IMG/VR virus record: IMGVR_UViG_3300037096_000012
Span: 1 to 30,463 of that record
Strand: one strand, 5' to 3'
From: a virus
DNA length: 30,463 bases
Within the stretch, counting starts at the first letter, position 1, and each line of letters starts with the position of its first letter. The notes under the pieces were generated by a model, which had not been told where the DNA came from, did not search any database, and saw only the letters and a list, made by a program, of their open reading frames with translations. Below, piece after piece: positions 22,545 through 29,313 of the stretch. The position numbers and the translations under genes were made by a program.

Positions 22545-22753
22545 GCATCCTCCAGCGGCACATTGACAGGTTCCCGTAATCGAACGGAGTCGACCTTTTG
22601 GACTTGTCGCAGCGCGTAGCCGGAATTGGTCTGTTCGCAGGCGTCCGCGATCGCTCGCTCGACCCACTTTCGAAACAGCATCCCGGCTTTGGCCGCCGAA
22701 ACCTTCGCAGCATCGTAAACAGCCTGATCTACCGGCACGTTGATATTTGGCAC
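22541..22753 (-). CDS. Ribbon-helix-helix DNA-binding-like protein
   Basis: A 70-residue protein. PNINVPVDQAVYDAAKVSA then AGMLFRKWVERAIAD fits an RHH (Arc/CopG-type) fold: one strand, two helices. Such proteins act as dimeric repressors. GTG 22753 puts the strand at the N-terminus as in the family; a TTG at 22789 would add 12 residues. Neither start has a clear ribosome-binding site, so the start is uncertain. It lies at the border of the island and could control it. Confidence 0.65.
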   Translation of the reverse strand: MPNINVPVDQAVYDAAKVSAAKAGMLFRKWVERAIADACEQTNSGYALRQVQKVDSVRLREPVNVPLEDA

Positions 22754-22798
22754 ACTTGCAGGATACTTTAAGTGCTTTAAGGAATGCAACCGAAATCT

Positions 22799-24169
22799 TT
22801 AATACTCTGATATTCGGTACTCTCCAGCCGGGCTGATACCCATCGGGGTCTGGTCGACGTCGATCAGCAACTCTGTGACGGCCCATACCAGCGCGTCCAG
22901 CCTGTCCGGCGATTTCTCGTTGCCTTGCGGGGTCCAGCCGCACATCTGGTCTTCCAGTTCGGGGAATGTGCCGATATGATGCACGCGGCCCTGCTGGTAC
23001 AGGTTGGCGACCGGCTCCGCGCGGATGTACTTGCCCCGGCTGGCCCGCACGCTGCGCACGTTCACATTCGGGTCAATCGCGCGGATATTCCCGGCCACGA
23101 GGTCGCCGCCGTTGTTCACCTCAGCCACGATGAGGTCGGCACGCCGGCTGCGATAGGCCTGGACCGCGATATCGCCCCACTGTCGGGCATCCACTCTGCA
23201 ACTCAGATCGTCCAGAATCAGCACATGCCAGCCCCGGGTGAGAGCCGCCACGATGATGCCTGTTTCGTCGCTGTCGGGGTTGTGCGTCACTGCCGGGTCG
23301 ATTGCCACCACGATCCGCACGATCCCGTCCGAGCGCACGTCTGAGGCGTTGCCGCGGTAGTCGTCTATTACTTTGCGGGTCCAGAGTGCGCCGGGTACGT
23401 CCTCCAGAATCTCCGCAAGAAGTTCCTGCCTGCCGATTCTGGTGCCCTCGTATTTGCTGACAATTGAGTCGAAGAACGCTGGCGCGAGGTTGTCCCGGTT
23501 CTCATGGCTGGCATGGCGCGTGGTGACGGTTCCGGGGTCCGCAATCAAAGTCTTGAGCCATTTCAGCGGCTTCGGCGTCGTGGTGCATATGCCGCGCGTG
23601 TCATCGCCGAGCCGGAAACCGAACATGTGGTTATCCCAGGCCTCATCCAGAAATCTCCACGCGCAAGGCTCATCGGCCCAATACTTTGAACAGAATGGAC
23701 CGCGAAGGCGTTCCGGCTCATCCGCCGAGAACGTCTCTCCGACAGCGCCGGATGGGAACAGGATGCGATGCCGGGTGGGTTCATAGTCAGGGCGACGGTA
23801 CGGCGGGTAACAGGAAAGCAGCCCACTCTTTCCCTCGATCATGACGGAGCGGACGGAACTGGAGGTCGGGCCGATCAGGTGGATTTTCTCTTCTGGCTTC
23901 TCTGCCCACTTCTTGACCGACTCAGCCCCAACGCGGGTCTTACCCCAGCCACGGCCCGCAAGCGGTATCCAGTGAACCCAATCCCGCCGCTGGCTCATTG
24001 CCCCCGGGGTACCGGGCATGAGTTGACCGGGGCGCGCCCAGAAGCGCCAATCCCATCGGAGTGTTTCGAGTTGATCGCTGCTAAGTTTTTGGAGAGCCTT
24101 CAGCCTGTCGGTTTCGCTCAGCGAGGCGAGAAAGCTCGCTGGTGATTGCTTCGAGAGGGTCAACTGCAT
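22799..24169 (-). CDS. terL: Terminase large subunit
   Basis: A 456-residue DNA-packaging motor. The ATPase half has Walker A GRGWGKT (72-78) and a Walker B-like YWADEP (163-168). The nuclease half shows VAIDPAVT with Asp291, a candidate Glu350 in VAEVNN, and DRLDALVWA (422-430) as the last acidic site. The N-terminus SFLASLS and DWRFWARPGQL is typical of this terminase type. The ATG at 24169 overlaps the small-subunit gene by 89 bp, longer than elsewhere here, and no close Shine-Dalgarno sequence is seen, so a later start is possible. Confidence 0.92.
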   Translation of the reverse strand: MQLTLSKQSPASFLASLSETDRLKALQKLSSDQLETLRWDWRFWARPGQLMPGTPGAMSQRRDWVHWIPLAGRGWGKTRVGAESVKKWAEKPEEKIHLIGPTSSSVRSVMIEGKSGLLSCYPPYRRPDYEPTRHRILFPSGAVGETFSADEPERLRGPFCSKYWADEPCAWRFLDEAWDNHMFGFRLGDDTRGICTTTPKPLKWLKTLIADPGTVTTRHASHENRDNLAPAFFDSIVSKYEGTRIGRQELLAEILEDVPGALWTRKVIDDYRGNASDVRSDGIVRIVVAIDPAVTHNPDSDETGIIVAALTRGWHVLILDDLSCRVDARQWGDIAVQAYRSRRADLIVAEVNNGGDLVAGNIRAIDPNVNVRSVRASRGKYIRAEPVANLYQQGRVHHIGTFPELEDQMCGWTPQGNEKSPDRLDALVWAVTELLIDVDQTPMGISPAGEYRISEY

Positions 24170-24422
24170 GGTGGATTGGACCGCCTCCGGGTCCGGAGTG
24201 CTCTACAGACCGGAGTTCCGGGTAAACGAACCTTGAGAGTTTTGCATGACAATGGGCGCGAAGTTCCAGGCTGGCGTTTTTGTTTTCAGCGATTTCGATT
24301 AACCCGACAATCGGGTCACAGCCACGCTCTTGCAACTTCTCCCGCACTGTCCCGGCGAGGTTGAATTGTCCTTTTTTTCTACCACTTCCGGGTGGTCTGG
24401 TGGAACCCTTCTGGAACGGCAA
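24081..24422 (-). CDS. terS: Small terminase-like DNA-binding protein
   Basis: A 113-residue protein beginning MPFQKGSTRPPGSGRKKGQ, an N-terminal GSGRKKG signature common in phage packaging or terminase-associated proteins. The centre (DPIVGLIEIAENKNASLEL, then RAHCHAKLSRFVYP) is helical and resembles other small-subunit proteins. The position just before terL supports the name, but function is inferred. The frame can only start at TTG 24422, with GAGG nine bases upstream and TAA directly before it. Confidence 0.7.
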   Translation of the reverse strand: MPFQKGSTRPPGSGRKKGQFNLAGTVREKLQERGCDPIVGLIEIAENKNASLELRAHCHAKLSRFVYPELRSVEHSGPGGGPIHHAVDPLEAITSELSRLAERNRQAEGSPKT

Positions 24423-24438
24423 TTATGCAAACCTCATG

Positions 24439-24582
24439 CTATTTCGCATTACCGCCCGATTCTACCCCGGCCAGTGCATTTCTGCAAGGTGCTGAGATAG
24501 GAACTGTCGTCCGATGAATTCGGAGTAGTCCCTTCGTTGCACCACCGGCCCCGCAAAATAGATCAAGTGCTCGTAGTTTCAT
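24439..24582 (-). pseudogene. Internal-deletion remnant of a C5 cytosine methyltransferase
   Basis: ATG 24582 opens MKLRALDLFCGAGGATKGL, which is motif I of DNA cytosine-C5 methyltransferases (DLFCGAGG). The rest of that frame is unrelated and stops at 24439. In another frame, 24462-24520 encodes DYSEFIGRQFLSQHL and ends EMHWPG; the Y-x-E-x-I-G-x-Q-x-L form is typical of the C-terminal motif X region. The enzyme thus seems to have lost its middle, leaving both ends joined out of frame. The ATG overlaps the preceding stop (ATGA), so the start is still translated with its neighbours. Confidence 0.6.
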
Positions 24583-24818
24583 GCTTTCGCTTCGCGCGTG
24601 CCCGCCAGCCCGCTTGAGGGTTGCGGCCAGCGAAATCGCCGGTGTTTGACGATTCTGGCGACATACTCCCGCTGTAAAGCCTTCTCCTGTGCGTCCTGCG
24701 GCTCCGTCAGCGCGTTCAGACGGGTCTGCCGGGTCATGTGGGTGCGGAGTTCCGGTTCCAGGTGCTTACAGCCCGTTTCTGCGCCACAGATGAAGCACTG
24801 ACAAACGTCGTCAATCAT
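24579..24818 (-). CDS. Small cysteine-containing hypothetical protein
   Basis: A 79-residue protein beginning MIDDVCQCFICGAETGC. Four cysteines in the first 20 residues (CQC, ICGAE, GCKH) and His suggest a zinc-binding site; the rest is a charged helix (DAQEKALQREYVARIVKHRRF). AGGTGG stands before the ATG, which overlaps the previous gene by eight bases. GTG codons at 24827 and 24824 are alternatives. Function unknown. Confidence 0.6.
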   Translation of the reverse strand: MIDDVCQCFICGAETGCKHLEPELRTHMTRQTRLNALTEPQDAQEKALQREYVARIVKHRRFRWPQPSSGLAGTREAKA

Positions 24819-25356
24819 ACACACCACCTAAGCTCGCCGCCAGCAGGGAGTCAATGTCCTCCTGGGTAACGCGCGGAAATCCCTTGTCGCCGCTGGCCAT
24901 CCGGCGTTTCATCAGTTCCACGTGAGCCTGATCCGCCTGGCGGGCTTCCTCGCTGTATCGCGGTCGCATCGCCGGCGGGATCTTCAGCCCCATCCGCGCG
25001 TCTGATTCCGTCATCGGCAGATGCGTGCAGGGATATGCCGCCGTCATCCCGAATTCGCCCTGTACCTCGACGTATCCGGTTCCGTGGCATCGATCGCACT
25101 TCTCGCGGGCCTGCCGCGCGTGCGCCTGCTTCGGGTCTGTGATGAGCTGGCAGAGTTGAGTGATCTCCGAAGGCTTCGGCCATTGGGGCCGCTTCTCAAT
25201 CCAGCCATCAACTACGGCGGCCGCGTGATGTTCGGATCGCGCGTGCTTCGCCAGAGCCTTGCCGAGTAGTTTCATTCCGGCGACCTCCGGCGGGTAATCC
25301 AGTTTCGCGGTCACAAACTTCTCTACTTCGAGCATGGCGCTTTTTATGTCGATCAA
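24811..25356 (-). CDS. Zinc-finger protein of the replication module
   Basis: A 181-residue protein. Residues 1-90 are helical (MLEVEKFVTAKLDYPPE, then WIEKRPQWPKPSEI), a pattern seen in small phage replication accessory proteins. CDRCHGTGYVEV with a later Cys/His forms a zinc knuckle. The C-terminus is acidic and ends SLGGVYD. TTG 25356 overlaps the TGA of the preceding gene (TTGA) with a perfect AGGAGG five bases upstream. The gene lies directly after the initiator-like gene and may assist helicase loading; this is inference from position. Confidence 0.65.
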   Translation of the reverse strand: MIDIKSAMLEVEKFVTAKLDYPPEVAGMKLLGKALAKHARSEHHAAAVVDGWIEKRPQWPKPSEITQLCQLITDPKQAHARQAREKCDRCHGTGYVEVQGEFGMTAAYPCTHLPMTESDARMGLKIPPAMRPRYSEEARQADQAHVELMKRRMASGDKGFPRVTQEDIDSLLAASLGGVYD

Positions 25357-26069
25357 TCTGCCCTCCTGAGTTCTTCCAGAATCGTTTCGGTTTTGGACTT
25401 CGCTGGCTTCCGGTCGATTGCTTCCGGCGGAGGGAGCGGCATCCCGTTTTCGTGCCACTCCAGCATTGTGAGATTACAAACCGTCCATCCGGCCCGGTCC
25501 CAGAATTCGCAGAATGGCGTGTGGCGCGCGTCCCATGCGTCCCAGTCAACGTCGAGCAACCTCTGAGCCACCATCTGACGGGTAACTCCTCCACGGTGCT
25601 TTTTGTGCCGGTCCCAAGCTAAGGAAAACCGTTCCTCGAAATCGGTGGTTTCGTGCGGTACCCGCGCCGGTTTTCTGGTCTGCTTCTGACTCTGCTCTGT
25701 CTCTGTCTCTGTCTCTGTCTCTGTCTCTGGGGGTGTTTCTGAAACGTTTCCTTTTCGTTTCCGAAACGCTCTTACACGTTCCGTAACGTTGTCAGATTTG
25801 TACTGGTGTTTGTCCCAGTTTTTAGGCCGAAACGTTCCATTATCAAAGCGCTCCAAAAGGCCGTAATCATTAACTAATTCATCAGTCCATCGCTGCGCCG
25901 AGTTTAGCCCGCAACGGAGATGAAAAGCGATCTCTGAAACCTTGGGGATTGAACCTTCGCCGAGCTTCGCGAGGCATAGAAGTTGAACCCATGCTTTGAA
26001 GATTGGAGCGGGAAGAGAAGCCACCACCTGATGGTGTAATGAATCTGTGTGCATCCGAAACCAACTCAT
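25353..26069 (-). CDS. Phage replication initiator-like protein
   Basis: A 238-residue protein. The N-terminus MSWFRMHTDSLHHQVV, with LPAPIFKAWVQLLCLAK, IPKVSEIAFHLR and WTDELVNDYGLLERF, is a winged-helix layout like phage replication proteins of the DnaD or lambda O type, followed by WDKHQYKSDNVTERVRAFR. Residues about 114-124 are a Thr-Glu run from a simple DNA repeat. The C-terminal half contains WDRHKKHRGGVTR and aromatic residues, perhaps a helicase-loading part. The ATG overlaps the stop of the 53-residue gene; GGAGAT is 11 bases upstream. Confidence 0.7.
   Translation of the reverse strand: MSWFRMHTDSLHHQVVASLPAPIFKAWVQLLCLAKLGEGSIPKVSEIAFHLRCGLNSAQRWTDELVNDYGLLERFDNGTFRPKNWDKHQYKSDNVTERVRAFRKRKGNVSETPPETETETETETEQSQKQTRKPARVPHETTDFEERFSLAWDRHKKHRGGVTRQMVAQRLLDVDWDAWDARHTPFCEFWDRAGWTVCNLTMLEWHENGMPLPPPEAIDRKPAKSKTETILEELRRAD
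25695..25729 (-). repeat. CTCTGT simple repeat in replication gene
   Basis: Five complete CTCTGT units and a partial sixth on the plus strand. On the coding strand this is read as alternating Thr and Glu in the linker between the two halves of the initiator-like protein. The six-base unit keeps the frame when its number changes. Confidence 0.9.
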
Positions 26070-26227
26070 CGGTCGCCGATCTCCGGCAGTTTGTCTCCGT
26101 AGAGGCGAATATAATCGGACAGACCTTCCAAGTACTGTCGGTCGTATTCGTTCAGTTCGAAGGCGTTAAATTCGCCGGATACCGTCAGTGTTCCGCCCGA
26201 TTCGAGCGTGATAGTTTTCGTATGCAT
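26066..26227 (-). CDS. 53-residue hypothetical protein
   Basis: A short protein beginning MHTKTITLESGGTLTV and ending KLPEIGDR. An N-terminal beta pair is followed by an acidic helix (FELNEYDRQYLEGLSDYI). Its TGA overlaps the ATG of the initiator-like gene. The ribosome-binding sequence (GGGATGAG) is weak. No family is recognised; coupling and amino-acid make-up support a real gene. Confidence 0.55.
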   Translation of the reverse strand: MHTKTITLESGGTLTVSGEFNAFELNEYDRQYLEGLSDYIRLYGDKLPEIGDR

Positions 26228-26345
26228 CTCATCCCGTCATCCCTGAAATCCGGACGTTGGCCCGGCGGCTAGTGGGAGGAGGACCAAGCCGCCGGTTTGT
26301 GTGCCATTTCCGCGCCTGGGCATGACTCCAGACGAAACCATCTTA

Positions 26346-26843
26346 CTACAAAACTCGCCGCGCATACTCCGCAATTAAGGCCGCGTCCGCACGGCCATGG
26401 TCTTTGCGCCGGCTCAGTGCCTCTTCCGTCTGATCCGGCCACAGCCGCCGCGCTACAGCCCTGCTGGCGTCCTTCTCTTTGCGCTCCCCGGCCATCAGGA
26501 GCCGCTTCCACGTCTGCGGAGGGACTTCGGTGTATGGGATCTTCAGCGCCTCAAGGATGCCGATCCAGATGCCGTAGCCCACGCCGTAGCCGAACATGGA
26601 AACGGAACCCTGTTTGCGGCCGGCAGGGGAGAATGATCCGGCTTTCTCAATCGCCACCACAAGCGGGTTATTCCCGCGCTCGAGGTCGATGCGTTCCAGC
26701 AGCCGCGCGCATCCATCCGCGGCGATGCGGGACCGATTCCCGGCCTTGAATGTCGGGGTGTCGAAGAACTGCAACTCGCCGTCTTCTAGTGTGACGATGG
26801 CCCCGGTAAGCCCGGGGTCCACGCCAACGTAAACCGTCGTCAC
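26346..26843 (-). CDS. RuvC-like Holliday-junction resolvase
   Basis: A 165-residue RNase H-fold nuclease. Asp9 in YVGVDPGLTG, Glu66 in VVAIEKAGS, and Asp153 in DHGRADAALIAEY (with His149) give the acidic set expected for RuvC-type resolvases; the GVGYGIWIGILEAL and PPQTWKR segments are also typical of the phage branch. It would cut branched DNA before packaging. Start GTG 26843 overlaps the TGA of the previous gene (GTGA); an in-frame extension to 27329 overlaps that gene and is repetitive. It is followed by a 118-bp gap with no convincing gene. Confidence 0.88.
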   Translation of the reverse strand: MTTVYVGVDPGLTGAIVTLEDGELQFFDTPTFKAGNRSRIAADGCARLLERIDLERGNNPLVVAIEKAGSFSPAGRKQGSVSMFGYGVGYGIWIGILEALKIPYTEVPPQTWKRLLMAGERKEKDASRAVARRLWPDQTEEALSRRKDHGRADAALIAEYARRVL

Positions 26844-27469
26844 TTCTTTTTCGCCCGCTCCCGAATCTCCGCGAACTTCTTGCGCTCCGCGTCCCGAGCT
26901 TCCTTCTTCTGTGCGGCCGTCGGAACAACTTCCAGTAGATTCCCCTGCTCCCCATCCTTCGCCCCGGATTGCACATCCACCCGCGTACCTTCCAGTTCCG
27001 ATTGCGTTGGCGCCGGATCGAACGAGATCAGCATTTCGCTGCTCTTGTTGGCCCCGACCTTGTAGGCTTCCAGAAACGCTAACGCGGACTCGCTGGTGAA
27101 CCGGACTGTGCAGAGCACGTCGACAACCCGCTTCGATGCCTTGACCGGGTTCTTGCCGTTTTTCTTGGCCTTCGTCTGGATCTGGAAATCGCTGATCGTC
27201 GATGCTTCGATGTTCAGAGCTTTCCCTTTGAGTTCCGGCGCGTTCGGAGTGAGCTCGATGAAGTGGCAGCGGAAAGAATCGTTCGGCGCTTCCGGCTCCC
27301 ACTCCGAAGCTCCGATGATATCCGGCCATTCAAAGCTCTTGCGAATCGCCGAGGTCATCTGAAACTTAAACTTTGCGTATGCTTCTTTGGCGTCTTTCCG
27401 CCCGATTCCTTTCATGATGCAGTTCACTGCTGTGACTTGCTCCCGGCCTTCAGTTTCTCTTTTTGCCAT
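26840..27469 (-). CDS. Hypothetical protein of the recombination module
   Basis: A 209-residue, charged protein beginning MAKRETEGREQVTAVN. Residues about 30-55 are helical (AKFKFQMTSAIRKSFEWPD), the centre is beta-prone (NIEASTISDFQIQTK), and residues 185-209 form a strongly charged helix rich in Lys, Arg and Glu. It has no motif known to me. It is in the operon with the resolvase and Gp157-like gene, so a DNA-binding or recombination-accessory role is possible. AGGA lies seven bases before the ATG. Confidence 0.6.
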   Translation of the reverse strand: MAKRETEGREQVTAVNCIMKGIGRKDAKEAYAKFKFQMTSAIRKSFEWPDIIGASEWEPEAPNDSFRCHFIELTPNAPELKGKALNIEASTISDFQIQTKAKKNGKNPVKASKRVVDVLCTVRFTSESALAFLEAYKVGANKSSEMLISFDPAPTQSELEGTRVDVQSGAKDGEQGNLLEVVPTAAQKKEARDAERKKFAEIRERAKKK

Positions 27470-27477
27470 CGTTTATC

Positions 27478-27669
27478 CTATTCAACCGAAATCGTGTTAT
27501 CGAGGTCCAGCGTGTCTGATTCCCCAGTGGCGCAAGGCCCGCAACATGTCCAACTCAGGGATTTCGATAGATCCTTGTCGGCTGGATTATTGCAGTTGTC
27601 GCACAGCACCAGGCCATCGGCTATCCTCCCCATCCGCACAGCCCGCGCGATGATCTTTTCAATCGTCAC
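27478..27669 (-). CDS. Small zinc-ribbon protein
   Basis: A 63-residue protein beginning MTIEKIIARAVRMGRI. CDNC and CCGPC pairs form a likely zinc ribbon, with an acidic C-terminus (DTLDLDNTISVE). GTG 27669 overlaps the previous stop (GTGA) and has GGTGG seven bases upstream. The zinc-ribbon form recurs in several small genes of this phage. Confidence 0.6.
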   Translation of the reverse strand: MTIEKIIARAVRMGRIADGLVLCDNCNNPADKDLSKSLSWTCCGPCATGESDTLDLDNTISVE

Positions 27670-28484
27670 TTGATCACCACCGATTGACCGCGCTCCCCGA
27701 GCCTTGCGCCTGGTACGCCAGTCTGTCCGGTGCCGCCGCACGCTTCGCACTGCATCTCAATCTTTCGGGTTATGGCGACACTGCGATGTGTTGTTACCTT
27801 CATCTGTCCAGATCCTTCACAGAGTCCGCACGGCTTCGCCAGAGCTTCCGCCACAGCGGACCTGCTAACCTCGCGCTTTCCCTGGAGTGTTGCGAATCCG
27901 GCCCTGTACTCTTTGGGAATGACCTGTCCGAACGATGCAGCCAGCACAGCGGCGCGGAACATCGGAGCGGGCATTGTGACGGTGATGCGGCAAAATTCTT
28001 CCGGCACCAGACTTTCGTCGTGGATCTCAACTGGCTGTGCCCCGCCGTTTCCGCGTAGTGTGAAGCTCCCGCGCGCCGATTCAAATTTCCGCGATTCCTT
28101 TGGCTTCCACTCCCCGGCCTGGTCCAGCGCAATCATGCAGGAGCGAATCAGGTCTTTCAGTTTGTCGTAGCGATTCTGCAACACCATCGCGCGGTTGGTT
28201 GCTGCCGCGGCATCCGCTTTGTTGATCGCTACTCCCTGTTCCAGTGCTTTCAGGGGAGCGCGGAGACCGTCCACGTCGCGGAGCTGCTGTGCTACGAATT
28301 GCGTGATGCCGTGCTCGATGGCGGCGAGTTCAGCTCCAGCTTCCTGTTGAAGTGTTTCGTCCTGAACGGTTCCGGCTCTGAATTGCTCTGCTATTGCGAC
28401 ACGTTGCGCGGCTTCTTCCCGCGCTTCCAGAAGCTCGAACAGAACCCCGCCAAGGTTCCATAGTTGATTGGGTTGCGGGGTCAC
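27666..28484 (-). CDS. Gp157-like protein with two DnaJ-type zinc knuckles
   Basis: A 272-residue protein. Residues 10-125 are helical and heptad-like with the helix MVLQNRYDKLKDLIRSCM, as in the siphovirus Gp157 family. Residues 135-180 hold FTLRGNGGAQPVEI and FCRITVTMPAP. The C-terminal part has CGLCEGSG (219-226) and CEACGGTG (246-253), two CxxCxGxG knuckles like those of DnaJ. Gp157 proteins have been linked to phage resistance in streptococci, but the role is not settled. GTG 28484 overlaps the previous stop (GTGA). Confidence 0.65.
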   Translation of the reverse strand: MTPQPNQLWNLGGVLFELLEAREEAAQRVAIAEQFRAGTVQDETLQQEAGAELAAIEHGITQFVAQQLRDVDGLRAPLKALEQGVAINKADAAAATNRAMVLQNRYDKLKDLIRSCMIALDQAGEWKPKESRKFESARGSFTLRGNGGAQPVEIHDESLVPEEFCRITVTMPAPMFRAAVLAASFGQVIPKEYRAGFATLQGKREVSRSAVAEALAKPCGLCEGSGQMKVTTHRSVAITRKIEMQCEACGGTGQTGVPGARLGERGQSVVIK

Positions 28485-29110
28485 TCGACACCCGCCATCT
28501 TCTTCATATCCGCAAGCGCATCTTCGTCCGAATCGTAGAACCGGACTGGGTTGATCTTATAGCCGGGGCATGATGCATCGTAAATCTTCATAGCAGCCAG
28601 ATCCCAGCCAAACCGTTCCTCCAGTTTCTTGCCCGCTTCACCAGCCAGCGTTACCACCCAACCGGCGCGGCAGTGAGTCGTAGCGCAAGCATGGACTTCC
28701 GACATATCCAGCGCCTCTTCCGTCGCCGTCACAGCGGCATAGAGCTTCTGGTGCAGGTTTTCGACTACAGGAACTTCAAGGCGCTGGGACGGTTGCGACT
28801 CGACAGGTGCTGCATCTTTCAAGTCGAAGCAGCCGGAGCAGTCGGAGCAGCCGGAGCAGTCGGAGCAGCGGGAGCAGCGGGAGCAGCCGGAGCAGCGGAA
28901 GCAGCCGGAGCAGCGGGAGCAGCCGAAGCAGCGGGAGCAGTCGGAGCAGCCGGAGCAGTCGGAGCAGCCGGAGCAGTCGGAGCAGTCGGAGCAGTCGGAG
29001 CAGCGGGAGCAGCCGTCCAGACTCGCTAGCGCTCGTCTGGCACCCTCTTCTGATCCCCACCTCTCAATACTGGCGCGGTTTCTGTTTGCGTCTGTAATCC
29101 ACGTTTTCAT
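28481..29110 (-). CDS. Cys-Ser triplet-repeat protein
   Basis: A 209-residue protein. Residues 1-33 (MKTWITDANRNRASIERWG) precede 21 consecutive C-(S/F)-x triplets (34-96), x being mostly Asp, Gly or Arg. Residues about 110-209 form a separate domain with ACATTHCRAGWVVTLAGEAG, FGWDLAAMKIYDAS and FYDSDEDALADM, a module I have seen in phage and bacterial small proteins of unknown role. GGAGG lies seven bases before ATG 29110, which overlaps the upstream stop; a longer frame to 29242 has no support. The repeat could bind metal or form a disulphide-rich rod. Confidence 0.7.
   Translation of the reverse strand: MKTWITDANRNRASIERWGSEEGARRALASLDGCSRCSDCSDCSDCSGCSDCSGCSDCSRCFGCSRCSGCFRCSGCSRCSRCSDCSGCSDCSGCFDLKDAAPVESQPSQRLEVPVVENLHQKLYAAVTATEEALDMSEVHACATTHCRAGWVVTLAGEAGKKLEERFGWDLAAMKIYDASCPGYKINPVRFYDSDEDALADMKKMAGVE
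28823..29011 (-). repeat. 21 tandem 9-bp units in coding sequence
   Basis: Units of the form GAGCAG plus three bases (CCG, TCG or CGG) on the plus strand follow one another without interruption; three units begin AAG or GAA instead. Each encodes one Cys-Ser-x or Cys-Phe-x triplet on the minus strand. Confidence 0.95.
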
Positions 29111-29313
29111 TTCGATTCCTCCCTGAGTGCCAACTGATCGCCCGCCGGCGTCTCCGTGCGCGGTTGCCCTGCGTCTGATCTCTTCTTCCGTGTGCCGGGT
29201 ATCTGGATCAGGCCCCGTACCTCCATAGCGCCGGTTACCCACTGATAGCCAGCGAGAGCTTCGGCGTCTTCCGCGTCCTTGAAAAAGCGTTTCATTTCGT
29301 TGATATCGGCCAT
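29107..29313 (-). CDS. 68-residue hypothetical protein
   Basis: A short protein beginning MADINEMKRFFKDAEDAEAL, with an acidic helix, then VTGAMEVRGLIQIPGTRKK, and a polar C-terminus. The ATG overlaps the ERF gene stop (TAATG), with GGTGG about seven bases upstream. An in-frame ATG at 29373 lies inside the ERF gene. No family is recognised. Confidence 0.55.
   Translation of the reverse strand: MADINEMKRFFKDAEDAEALAGYQWVTGAMEVRGLIQIPGTRKKRSDAGQPRTETPAGDQLALREESK

Noticed and set aside
26228-26345. A 34-codon frame (26237-26341) in the gap after the resolvase gene
   Set aside because: It has no usable ribosome-binding site, its product is Gly/Pro-rich with no pattern, and it does not couple to either neighbour. 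The gap is reported as having no convincing gene.
28673-29029. Plus-strand frames over the 9-bp repeat encoding long Gly-Ala or Ser-rich repeats
   Set aside because: They are automatic products of a tandem repeat whose unit is a multiple of three; the minus frame has the strong ribosome-binding site, the coupled start and a normal C-terminal domain.
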